Source: Straminergon stramineum (lineage: Eukaryota; Streptophyta; Bryopsida; Hypnales; Calliergonaceae). From it: a stretch of 64,000 nt of DNA. Both the position numbers and the translations under genes were made by a program. This document shows positions 53,094 through 64,000 of the stretch, one piece after another. Where the stretch lies: assembly GCA_963920665.1 (NCBI GenBank), contig OY987270.1, forward strand, positions 15,836,019 to 15,900,018, written 5' to 3'. The notes beneath the pieces are model-generated. The model was not told where the DNA came from. It did no database searches and worked only from the letters and a program-made list of their open reading frames with translations. Every line of letters begins with the position of its first letter. The stretch's first letter is position 1.

Positions 53094-54560
53094 GCTGAGG
53101 AGGTTTCAACGAGTCTAAAATTTAGCATGTAAGATTAGTTAGTTAACTCAAGGACAGAGAGATGCACTGATAGATGAACTGAATTATTTGATGCCAGTAC
53201 CTCGCTGGCAAATTACAGTTTGAAAAGCTCTGGTAGTTTGAAAAGTCAGGGCCAGTTTGGCCATGTGAAAATATAGTGTGTTGTAGTAACCGTCCGAATA
53301 AGCATCTCCGCTTGGCTACTCTTATTTAATTGTCTTACTTTTGAGTTTGGAAGTTGGAAGCAATTAAAACGGTTTTCAATTCCCAAAATATAATTTGTTT
53401 TTGAACACTTTATCAATATATTATGAATTTCTGAAGTACTGGATTAAAATGTACCTGTAATGAACTCTCAACTCTTTTGTTCAGAGGGGGTGCATTTTAG
53501 GCAAGAAATAAGATGGGTTGAAATAAAAATGGGATGGTTTTAGTTATCGGATCAAAATTAGGTATACATACCTTAACCTTGCATGTCCAACATTGGTGTT
53601 GGACTAATGACCAATTCCATCCAAATTGGTTTAGACTCAATTGGTGAAATGAAACATGTTTTCAAGTGGTAAAAATAAGTTTTGGGTGTTGTCAAGTAGT
53701 TCATAAGAAAAATTCCAAAAATTGCATGTTTCATGAGTTCTACGTGTTGTTATGGTTCTAGTAACCCCTTACAGTTGCAAGAAACCTTTCGTAGTTTCTT
53801 AGACTCACCATGCTTCACTTCTAGTATCACTTGGGTCCAAACTAACTAATACTACACATGCTATGCACCCACAACATTAGTTCTCATTTACAACTCGTAC
53901 TTCTAAGTCCCACTCCTTGGAACTACTAGCACACATTTCACATGTGACACTTGGCATGTCACTTAGTGAGATGTGGCGGAATTTTTATCTTATTGTGTTA
54001 GGGCTCATGGTGGCAGTAATGCACTACTCACCATGATCATAACTTCTCTTGAGTGTCACCCCACTCCATATTAGGCTTATTGTGTATTTGTTACTTTCAC
54101 ACTATAACTAATTAGGACTTACAACTCAAGACATATAAAAAATGGCCTAGAAAAGGGTGGGATTCCATCCAATTGATACCCCATAACACCCAGATAAGTG
54201 TCCCATAGTGCCTTGAAGTCAGTGGTGAAGTTGCATCACCAACCTTGAATCACGAGGATTCACCAAGGCTCCAAGAAGGAGAGAGGAGGGAGACCAACCC
54301 TTTCTATAGTACTTTTTGTGATATTCCCCCCCCCCCCCTCCCTTTGTGGGTAGAAGAGACTTTCCAAATCCCCTTGGGTTTTGGAAGACCATCCATTTCT
54401 AACCAAAATTGCTAAGTTACATCCCCAATTGAACTTCCAAACGGTGTAACTTTGCATTCAGGGCTTTACATCCCACGTGTGATTCCATTTTGGATGTCTA
54501 GGCAATGATTAGATTTCGATGGACTATTCACTTGTCCCATTTGGACAAGTTCTCACAAAG
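53094..54560. other. Desulfurase 3' flank, then gene-free DNA
   Basis: About 53094-53400 is likely 3' UTR. A C-rich run (54327-54339) and otherwise featureless sequence follow. No gene is seen. Confidence 0.45.
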
Positions 54561-54564
54561 TTAT

Positions 54565-55294
54565 AACTGATTGCAAAAAACACCTCTCCTATTTTGTCAC
54601 ACATTGCATATTGATATGATTTTTGGCCATAACTTTTGTGTTTTGACTCCAAATGACTTAAGATTTATAGGGAAGGTACTCATAACTATTATAGACCTTG
54701 TCTCATTTTTTCGTAATTTTCAAAAATAATTTACTATCCAAAAATCAAGCCCGATTCAATGTCACAATTGTCAGTTTAGAGGTTTTTAGTACTATTTAGA
54801 ACCCAAATAAACGAATTTTGAGCTGAAATTTTGAAGAGATGGTCTTCTAATAGACTTATAGCTAATGGTTGAAGGAATTTTAAAAATAAGTAATTTTATG
54901 TGGTGTGGGAGTCTACAAAGTGAGCTTCTTTTTGCTTGCATTTTGAAACAAATAAAATGTTATTTTGGTGGTTCTTTTGGTGAATGGCCATCTCCATAGA
55001 GTTGTTACAAATGGCCAGTTTTTATTTTGTGGATTTTTTAAGTTTTACTATTTTTCCCTAAATAAAACATCAAGGTATGTATTTTCTTGAGATTTGGCAC
55101 TTTTCTAATTCTCCTACTTAGTGAATTTTTCTATGCAACTCCTTCCACAGGTACCTTCATCTTAAAGGTATATACATTATTCATATTTTTTATATTTAAA
55201 AAAAATTAGATTTCTAATTCTAAAGTACTCCCAAAAAAATCATGAGTACTATTGAAAACGCAACAAATAGGACAAGTGTTTCTTGCAATCACCC
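54565..55294. mobile_element. Element with GATTGCAAAAAACACC-type ends and 4-bp duplication TTAT
   Basis: Left AACTGATTGCAAAAAACACC and inverted right GGGTGATTGCAAGAAACACT, flanked by TTAT (54561-54564 and 55295-55298). 730 bp. Third member of the 4-bp-duplication family. Confidence 0.68.
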
Positions 55295-55298
55295 TTAT

Positions 55299-57919
55299 GG
55301 CCCTTCCCTTGGTCATAACTTTAGGCTCATAACATAAAACCTCGTAATGCTTGGCATTATAGCTTCTTTGTCTTTATAGAGTTCCAATGATATGCTACAT
55401 AACATATTTTGTTGAGTGATTCCTTGGGAATGCCTCACTCCTAGCCCTTAAGTGTCCCGGTGCCACTAGGACACATTCAACTTTGAACGGCCATAACTTC
55501 TTGTCAGCTAGTCCAAATCATGTGTTCTTTGGAGTTTTGAAGCATCTTCTCAATAGCTTTTCAAGAATTTATGACATGCTACCACTCTCTTCCAATTCAG
55601 GGCACTATTGCACCCTGTTTGCTCGGGAGTCTTTCATTTCTCCCTTCTTAGACTATTGTAAGGCTTGGGAAGTCACCTCTAAGGTCCTCCTTGATTACTA
55701 AGGCACTTCGGGCACCCCAAGAAGATAGAAGCGTGACAAGTGTATCCCACAAATTTGATAAAGAATGGATTGGGTGTATTTTCAAACGATTTTGGCTTCT
55801 TAGCAAGCATAGAACTTGTGAAAAGGGAATTCTTCTACAATTGAGTTGCAACAATTACACAAAGTATCAATGGTTGGGTTGATCCAAGCTCACCAAGAGT
55901 GAACTACTATAACATTATGCCAAACCGGGCACATGAAAGTTGCTTCTTTTTGTAATCTAGATTTATGCCATACCTCCTTCCAAACTGGTGAGAACGTAAG
56001 TGGGAGATGACCCCCCCATTTAGAAGGAATGGACCTTGTAGATTGATAGTTTTTGGTGAAGAGTTTACACCTAAAAGATGTTGTATAACTTACCCCATGA
56101 GCTGGGGACCATTATTCCATCACCACTTCCAAGGGGTGAAAAACTAAAATTGAAGTGCATTTGCAAAAAAGAGATAGAGGCTACCATTGGAGCCTTTCTG
56201 TATTTGCAAAATACAAACTTGCTAGATAAATCTGTGGTAAATTCTAGCCTTGATGGAAGGTGAGGTAATAGTTAGTTGGCATGAGATTGGCCCAACCATT
56301 GCCCTTGTAAAGTTGCCATCCAATGAGAGGACTTGGGAGTGGGGTTTCAATATATAATTGTTTGGGGTAGGATTTTGCCATACAATAGTCAAGATAGGGT
56401 CCTCTGGACAAGAGAAGACCCCAACCCATTCTCCTTTTTGAATTGAGTTAAACTGATGAATTGTGAGCACATTTGTAGTAAAGATAGACAACAAATTATC
56501 TGTCACGAGTTTTTTGACACCTGGTTCAAGAACAAAATATTTTATTCTAGCAATTTCCATAGTCCTAGATGGCACCTCTATCTTAGCATGTCTTTCAGGT
56601 TGTCTCATCCATGCAAGCCGGATTAATTCTTCTCCTCCTTTTCAATTTAAATTGTCACCATTCTTTTGGAGAAAAAAACCAACAACTGATGAGTGAGCAA
56701 ATATAACCATTCTGAGGGGATACTCGATATAAGATAGAACCAATGATGTTGCTTAAGCTTTGTAAGTGGGAATAAGGTGGATATCTCCTCCAAAGATTTA
56801 AAGGTGTAGTTGGAAGAGTCCCATAAATCACCAATCGTATAGTTGATAGGTTTTTTAGGGTCTCCTTCTACTCCTAAAATTAGTGATGCAAGTATGTGCT
56901 ATGAAAGTTTGAAGTAGACTAGGCTTTGAACTCTTTAAGTTTCTCTAATACACTACCGTTGGTAGAGTTGAGAATGTGGAGTTATAGTTTATATTTTTCT
57001 ACTATCCCAAAGCTCATAGTGAAGCACTTTTTTACTGTTGTGCTAATTTCATGGCTTTTTCCCAAAACATTACTCATGTTTTTTATTGATCGAGGTTACA
57101 GTTTACATTATCTTCTTGTCTATTTGTTTCCTTGTGAAGGCTATAACATGTGATTGTAGGCTTAAGACACATGGTGTAACCTCACTAACCCTACATTTGT
57201 TGTTTGATTTTTGGGACATGCATAGGTGAGGCCCCAATCTTCTTGGAGATTATTTGGATACAAGATGGATTATGTGACCTTCAAAACTTATACTTTTGTT
57301 GCTCAAATGTTGTAGAAAACTTCCTTTGAAAATTAAATCCACTACATAGATGTTTTCGACATTGTTGATTTTTGTCTAGTCTTGTCTACTCTTATCTATT
57401 GTCACCATGCCAAGACTTTGATTGGATATTTGACCTACTTGCAAATATGAATACCTTGGTATTCATATTTGCTTGTTCATTGTGGTAGAATATTGTGTTT
57501 TTTTTTTCAGTAAATATTTTATGGGCATGCTTTCTGCATGGAATCGGAATATGTTGAGAACAAAAATTATCTTTGTAATGAACAATACTTGTTGTAGTAA
57601 GTGTTTAGACTTTAGAGCTATGCAAGATACAAAATTAGTTCCTAAAGGTAGTCTTTTTCAACCAAAAACAAATTACATAAATGCTCAAGTTATTGGAATG
57701 TTCCAAAAAAGCCATTTTTCTCAATGAAAGAACTGCACATCATAGTTAGCACAGGATAGTTCCATTAAAGAATTTTAAAAATATTTTAAAAATAAATTAA
57801 AAAATGAATATTAAAGTAAATTCAAATTACAAAATTGTGAGATCTATTGTGGCATTAGTGCAACCATGTTAGATTGCTATTGTTCTTTTAATATTTTTCA
57901 TATTATTTAATAAAAAAAT
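55299..57919. other. Gene-free stretch; one unassigned frame
   Basis: A 128-codon minus frame at 56222-56608 is less random-looking than most (KYFVLEPGVKKLVTDNLL, WVGVFSCPEDPILTIVW), and an adjacent minus frame overlaps it. I recognise no domain. It may be a remnant of a retroelement or host gene. Confidence 0.35.
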
Positions 57920-58004
57920 CATATTTTTAAATATTTTCATATTTTTAAATATTTTCATATTTTTAAATATTTTCATATTTTTAAATATTTTCATATTTTT
58001 AAAT
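57920..58004. repeat. 18-bp tandem repeat, 4.7 copies
   Basis: Unit 'catatttttaaatatttt', near-perfect, starting at 57920, 57938, 57956, 57974 and 57992. Extremely AT-rich. Confidence 0.93.
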
Positions 58005-58013
58005 TAATGATGA

Positions 58014-58286
58014 TTAGTGACTATTGTTCTTCAAAGGAGATGTGAGCTCTTTTGCAGGAGAACTTCTCAAAGGGAAGCAAGTCCGTTCAGGGCTTAGATT
58101 TTTTCCTCGTGAAGCAAGCTCTGTCAAGAAATTTTTGAGTGTCGATAGGTGCCTAACCATTTCTCTATGAAGTCTATATAACAGAGCACAGTTTTCAAAG
58201 GACAAATGCGTCAGTTGAAGAAGTTCACATGCGTGGTCCTTGACTTCTACACTAGTTTCCAAGTAAGTATGCACTAGAAATTCCAT
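58014..58286 (-). CDS. Hypothetical 90-aa helical protein or gene fragment
   Basis: Starts at ATG 58286 and ends at 58014. Residues 12-60 look strongly helical and amphipathic (ETSVEVKDHACELLQLTHLS, LLYRLHREMVRHLSTLKNFL). This style resembles the N-terminal helical bundle of plant MLKL/DUF1221-type proteins, whose kinase domain resembles the pseudogene at 15.4-16.9 kb. That link is a guess. No second exon or kinase part is seen nearby, so a fragment is most likely. Confidence 0.3.
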   Translation of the reverse strand: MEFLVHTYLETSVEVKDHACELLQLTHLSFENCALLYRLHREMVRHLSTLKNFLTELASRGKNLSPERTCFPLRSSPAKELTSPLKNNSH

Positions 58287-58289
58287 TTG

Positions 58290-60159
58290 CTATTCAAAAA
58301 CGAGGGCTCGGGTGGAACTTAGATTGGAGGGTATAATAGTTTGTTTTAGCAAATACCCTTATTAGGGCTTGAAAATTCGTAGTGAATTCAACTAGCTTCT
58401 TATAATTTTTGTTCCTTTTGGAACACTACCAATAACAACTGCTTTTGGAATAAGAAATATAACGTCAATGTTGAATGGTTTCAACTCCAGAGATGTAATG
58501 TAATAACAAGATGTAAAGGGAGTATTTGGCCATTAGCTGTATATTACATTCATAGCTTGGTTATTTGGGGATATTTTTGTCATGCAATATGTATTCAGAA
58601 GTCTAGGCAGTTGAAGGGATTATTGCTTATTCACAAAAAATGGATAAGCAACACTCCAACAGTCTATAATAGAGAATTTTGTTTTGTGCTCACATACAAC
58701 ACTGCTTTTGAAGTGTCATAAGTTCTAGAAAATAGACCAGATGCAAGGCAAGTAATAGAAATTGCCTACATTCACAACCTTGCCCTTCCCTTGTGCCACC
58801 ATATGTGGCACGACAGTTTGAATCAACATCACGAGACTTACAGAAATGAAGTTGACAACTCACTGTCAAAAATCTAGAAGTACATAGAGCATACTAAGAC
58901 GTAAATCCACTTGATGTCTACACCAAAGCATCAATTTCTTTCAAACCTACAATTCTAAAACAACAATTTAAAAGAAAATTTGAAAGCCATCATCTGTATG
59001 TTTGCTCAAATAATTGATTCTATTACTTCACAAAAATTACATCACATATATCAAAGAGCAAAAAAAGATCACCAGAATATTTGAAATTTGTTTATCTTTC
59101 TTAAGAAATTAACTATTAAACAATAGCGTAATCCCCAAAGATAAACACCTTCAAAAGTCAACATTGCTACAATGGTGAATCATGCGTCGCAAAACTCTAG
59201 TGCAAGTGCAATACCGATTCCTCTATCCAAACAACCCATGATTGGAACAACTCCATCGTCCCACCTTCTCAATGCCACGGTTGGCCCTCCTCTCATCTCA
59301 ATTGCACTTTACTTCACTAGCACACCCTGCAAATACTATAACTCGCAAAAAAACATTGAAGATGAATAGAAGCTTACATAAACACGATCAACCTTCTAAT
59401 CAAGAATCAAAACAAAAACATTGCATAATTCTAAAGAAAACCCAAACAAAGAAGTTCACCAAAATTCAATTGCCACAAGAGACGGTAACAATTAAAAATT
59501 GAAAAAAAGATGGTGTGAAGCTTGCCAATATCAACAAGGGAATCAAACTAAGGCACGCAATGAAAACGAAATACAATCGAAATTGAAGGTGTCCAAGTGA
59601 GCAATATTCTAGATTCCTCCCTCCGATAGTCCCTACTTCCCTCTCCTCAGATGTCTCCCCCAACTACTATTGATTGACTTTGCATGTTGTGGCCCTATCA
59701 CCTTAAATCGTATTTGACACAACTTGCTTTCTGTAAACAACTATGTATCCCCTCAAATACACAGAAATGATTGTTCTCACAGGTGGGGATGTTACATACT
59801 TCTAAATTTTATTTATTTTTAAATCCCTCAATTTTCTACTTGACTTTGCCCTCACTCTTGTAGTTGCACGTATTTTCAGGCTACACAAGCAAGGCTTTTG
59901 AAATGCCTCAACATAGGCCACCATAGGCCATTTTTGATCTCCACATCCTAAAGGGGTTAAATGACTATGCTTATGCAACAACAATTGAATGATATGTTGA
60001 AAAGAAGGCCCAAAAGTTGAGTCACCCCATACTTAAACTCCCCACATTAACTTAGTGTTTGGGAGTATTTTTTGGGAGTTCTTCCTTCACTTATGGCCTT
60101 GAACATGTGGTTTCCAATTAGATTGAAGATGCACCCAATCAGATGATATAGTTGGTTGA
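58290..60159. other. Gene-free stretch
   Basis: No recognisable gene. A 'aggggttaaatg' near 59952 could be the end of a decayed TTAA element. Confidence 0.45.
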
Positions 60160-61120
60160 CATTGAATTGAAGGTCTATTAACCTTCAATTCCTAAAGTTC
60201 CAAAGTCCCTATGGAGGACTCTTGGGATTTTGGATAGGCTTGTGTGATCTCAATTTTTTACATGATTTTTTGAAACTTTTTTTTTCAATATGGGTATTCA
60301 AAATAGCTTTTGGGAAATATAATTTTTATTTCAATCAGTGCTTGGAAGCAAAAGTTATACCACCTGTAGTCTAAAAAACAACTTCAGGGGTAGCCCAAAA
60401 AAAATCGTAGAAAATTGAATTTTTAAAATTTTTAATTTTTTACTCAAAGATTATTTCTTTGCCTACATCTAAAGCTTTGAATCATTTTATTTGGACAAGT
60501 GATGAGAAAATTATGGACAATCTTGGTTTGGGGGGCAATCTAAGCACCTTTTTGAAAAAAATACTTGTGGAATTCATTTTTGAATGCAATTTTTATAATT
60601 TTTCATATGAAATTGTTAGATAGGTTTTCTTACTAGAATAATCTCTCTATTGGGATTATTGTGTTTCAATTCCATCTTAGAGCTATTAACATTTTAGTTT
60701 TCCCTTCAATCTTAAACATACTCCTACTTCTACTTAACAATTTTCTTAAGGAGTAAAAATTAAATGTTTTTTTGTTGAATTTTTTTTTAATAGATTCTCA
60801 ACTAAATTATTCAAAATCAAAAATTATAATATCAAAATCAATAGTGTAGAAATTTAAAGTTAAGAAGATTTAAAGCCCAAAAAATCCAATTGAGCAAGGT
60901 GTGAAAAAAAACTTGTTTTCTTCACTTGAAATGCAAATATCTTGCAATTTAAGTGGTCAAAGTTTTTGAAATTTCTTCCACACATTTTGGTACTAGTCTA
61001 GTCCAAGATTCTCTAGTTAGATATGCCAAAAAAGTGATCTTAAAAGTTTTTTGCTCTTTGCCATAGAAATGGCAGTTTTGAGTGTTTTTTGATGGAAAAA
61101 AAGTCTTGGGAATTTAGGGG
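60160..61120 (-). mobile_element. Partial TTAA element, inverted relative of 42261-43854
   Basis: The right edge (TTTAGGGG, then TTAA at 61121-61124) and subterminal sequence match the left end of 42261-43854 in reverse complement. The interior around 60470-60560 also matches in reverse ('agctttgaatcatttt', 'ggggggcaatct'). The left boundary is unclear. Confidence 0.5.
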
Positions 61121-61348
61121 TTAAATGTTGACATGGACATTTTGTGTCCAATGGATGACAAAGAATCTTCTTGTGTAGGATAGAAGTGCAATTGTTCATC
61201 CTTTGAATTTTGTGCAAAAAGGAGAGATCTTGCACAATAGTTCGACCTCCAATGAATATTTATGGGTTTTTTAAAGTAGATGATCTCACACGGTTCCAAA
61301 AGCGGTGATTTTGAAGGACCCCGGTTAGTCCTTTAAGGGTTAACGTAA

Positions 61349-61574
61349 CCCCTTAACGACATGGCAAATGTTTTTTGTATGATGAACGACGAGGAATTCT
61401 CTATAAGACAGAATTGCAACTATTCATCCTCGGAACTAGAGATGGAAAGGGGAGATTTTCTACAGTAGTTTGACTCCTAATGAGTATTTGTTATTTTTTT
61501 AAAGTGGATGATGTCTCACGGTTTCAAAATGGCTGAGTTCCATGGTCTCCACTCTCCAGCCCGGCATTCAAGGG
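61349..61574. mobile_element. 226-bp TTAA-type element, empty-site reference
   Basis: Ends CCCCTTAACGACATGG and, inverted, CCCTTGAATGCCGGG. Right flank TTAA (61575-61578); left flank GTAA (61345-61348), one base off. Reverse-complement match of the 42192-44011 host element without the nested insertion. A similar unit seems to lie just upstream (about 61125-61337). Confidence 0.75.
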
Positions 61575-61579
61575 TTAAG

Positions 61580-62049
61580 AGTTGAAAATGGCCGGCATGG
61601 GTTCCTGGCACCCCAAGGATTTTTATTTTTATTTTTATTTTTTCACATACTTTGAAGCTTCTGCATACCGTTGAACTGGTATTCATTGGAGCTGCAACTT
61701 TTATTATCAATCTTTAGTCCAAAGTCTTGGCCCTTCCAGTCCGCAGGGAGACAGCACAACAGCACAACTGATGGGATTTCAACAATTGTCTTATGTCTTG
61801 TTGTTCTCCGCCAGGCCACCTGTGACTGGCATCTTGTAAGTTACTTTGCCTTTGCAATGAAATTTTGTTTCATTTCATTTCGCTGTACCTTTTCCTCTAT
61901 CAATGGAAATTGTCCATGTGTTTAAAAAAATAAATTCTTTGCATTTGTGTCAAGAACCCCCCCCCAAAAAAAAATAATCATAAAATATTATTGTCTTGGG
62001 CCCATTCCATATTTCCAATTGAACGGGAACTTTCTAGGGGTGACTCAGC
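61580..62049. other. Spacer, no gene seen
   Basis: Contains a short (TTTTTA)n run near 61620 and a C-run followed by an A-run near 61960. Nothing else is supported. Confidence 0.45.
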
Positions 62050-63190
62050 TTTTGGGCCTTCTTTTCAAGTGTCATTGGTGGTTCTCCATCAGTCATTCAG
62101 TTGTTGCCTAAGCTTAGTCATTTTCTTCAAATAAAAAATTGTTTTTTTTTTGGCATTCCAGTCATTTTCCTTAAGTTTGCAAAAGCAATCAATGAAAAAA
62201 CCAACAAAGAAAATTAGAAGTGGGTTAAAATTTCAAATTGAAGAGCATGAATTGTTTTGAAAACAAAACTTTAGACCTTGTTTGGGAATAGTAGAACAAC
62301 TTCTTTCAAAAATTTTGAACTAAGAAAAGTTGAGAAATCAAGTTAGGTTCCATTAGCAAAAATCCATTTGTGATTTTGAGCCTCCAAAAAAATGTTATGG
62401 ACTAAATTCGGAGAGGATGTTTGAAAATGTCAAAGAAAATGTCTCTTCCAACCCTCTCTAATCTTTGTCCATAATTTTTCTTTTCTTTTTTAAACAAATG
62501 GACAATTGCCATTCATAAGAGGAAACAAATCGTAGAACCAAAGGAGAGGGGCTTCGATGTCCATAACTTTTGATTGGAGACTTGAAATTTGAAGAAAATA
62601 AAATCGGAGTTGACAAGCAGTTTTATTTTCCACATTAATCTAATTCAAAGCTTGAAAAATAAAACGTGTTCAACTATGCATGTATGAAGTTTGAAATTCT
62701 ACTTTAAACACAATTCTTGCTTTTGACTTCACTACGAGTGGTGGAGCTCCTAATAATCGTAATTTACATATCCCACATGAAAAATTTTACCTATCTCTAT
62801 TTGTATAAAGAACTTGTCTATTCATCTCTAGACACTCATAATAAATGATTATTGAAGCTATGTGAGACAATTACTAGATATTTTGATTCTTTTGAATTTC
62901 ATGCTCAATTTTGAATATGAGAACTGGTTGTATTTGTCTATACTCTTGGGCTACTCAACCAGCAAGCGGCAAGAGCTTGTCTACAGGACATTTAGAATCC
63001 GCTTGATGGAGGAAGGATGAAAAATTGTCAATTTTTTCATAAGCAGTGCATTTTCTATTGCATTTCCTATATTCCTAGTTTTTTGTTTGGTTATACGACC
63101 TAAAATACTGAAATTAAGATGATAATTTGTTGATTTCACTCCGCTAATTTTACAATAGTTGCTGGATCTCCATGTTCATTGTTTACAATT
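62050..63190 (+). repeat. Second copy of the ~1.3-kb dispersed repeat
   Basis: Collinear with 34810-36180. It carries an extra ~70 bp around 62480-62560 and lacks some segments. Non-coding. Confidence 0.6.
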
Positions 63191-63274
63191 CTCTATTACA
63201 GAGTATAATTTTTTAGTTTTATTGGCACAAACTAGAACTAAAATCAATTGCTAGAATAGATGGGGATTGGTCTA

Positions 63275-64000
63275 TAGTAGTCTGCTGTAATTCCAACCCT
63301 CTTCTTCAAACTGTCCCTAGCCAAGGTCTAAAATGGATATTAAGAGGTTGTAAAATGGATATGTGCTAAGCATTGAATGTTTTGTCAATGATGTCAGAGT
63401 AGTTTAACATTTGTTAGATGTTCCTTTATACTTTGCTAGTGGATGGAATAAGAGCCAAGGTGGGTCCATTTCTGAAATGTTTACTTGAATTAAAAAAAAA
63501 TTCCCCCAAAACTTTGAATGCTAATATTTTCCAATCTGTAAAGTCAAACTTGATAAAAAAAAATTTACCATGTGATCTCATACAAGTATAGTACAAGATC
63601 CTATGGTTAGATTTTTTTAATTTTAATTTCTTTTCTTGAATGAATGTAGCTGAAATGACAATTTCGAGTGATTTTTGTCAAAAAATAGGCCTTGGCCCTT
63701 TAAGAGTTAAGTTTAGTAAAGGTCGCATTTTGAAACCCTGTCTAATACTTTTTGCATGCCGCGGTGCTTGTTTCTTGTGAAGCCATATCTTTTTTCAGAC
63801 TATACATGTGTGGGTTTTGTAAGGCCTATGATCATAAATAGGTACCTATGACAAAATTCTTTAGAAATTCATAAGTGATTCAAAATGCTTTGAAAAATAT
63901 GAAACCACTTGGGTTAGATTCCACATCAATTTTTCCTCAAGTGAAAAATAAGAAAAAATAATTTCATGCATATGAGAACCATCGAAAAGGCCAACCAGCC
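63275..64000. mobile_element. TA-flanked MITE, GGTAGTCTRCTC family, copy 2, cut by window end
   Basis: Begins TAGTAGTCTGCTG after TA (63273-63274) and aligns with 20813-21538 along its length. By comparison about 36 bp of the right end lie outside the window. Confidence 0.72.

Noticed and set aside
56222..56608. 128-codon minus-strand frame that looks partly protein-like
   Set aside because: I tried MULE, hAT and LTR retroelement motifs by eye and saw none; overlapping frames and lack of neighbours leave it unassigned.

Overview
Nuclear DNA of a plant-lineage eukaryote. Evidence: two spliced genes with GT-AG introns and plant-type proteins (ARP6 and a SufS-type plastid cysteine desulfurase), TTTAGGG-type telomere-like motifs in an intron, and a Ty3/gypsy chromovirus with a C-terminal chromodomain. 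A decayed kinase resembles kinases I associate with bryophytes, so a non-seed land plant is my best guess. That is inference; the species cannot be named from this window.

Layout. The extreme left edge may hold the start of a minus-strand gene. From 1.1 to 4.8 kb there are nested small DNA transposons and dispersed repeats. A full-length but dead chromovirus (minus strand) fills 4814-10576, with 278-bp LTRs and a CAAAG target duplication. Dispersed repeats follow to 15.4 kb, then a kinase pseudogene (15.4-16.9 kb). ARP6 (11 exons, plus strand) occupies 22234-26764. A long gene-free stretch (27-47 kb) is full of non-autonomous elements. The cysteine desulfurase gene (10 exons, plus strand) occupies about 47505-53093. 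From 53 kb to the end there are more elements and no convincing intact gene.

The most interesting content is the DNA-transposon layer. By matching termini, target duplications and paralogous empty sites I can separate five groups: (i) TA-flanked elements beginning AGGTA, in several sequence families; (ii) TTAA-flanked elements beginning CCC (piggyBac- or Sola3-like), one nested in another with an empty relative at 61.5 kb; (iii) three elements with GGGTGATTGC-type ends and exact 4-bp duplications; (iv) a TAA-flanked PIF/Harbinger-like element; (v) a 42-bp structure that is essentially two CACTA termini flanked by CCT. None of these carries a visible transposase gene here.

The two intact-looking genes are functionally unrelated: ARP6 acts in SWR1 chromatin remodelling (H2A.Z deposition), and the desulfurase supplies sulfur for plastid Fe-S cluster assembly. 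ARP6 intron 1 contains degenerate tandem copies of the end of exon 1 and of the region before exon 2. The desulfurase gene has a reading-frame break between its probable transit peptide and its mature domain.
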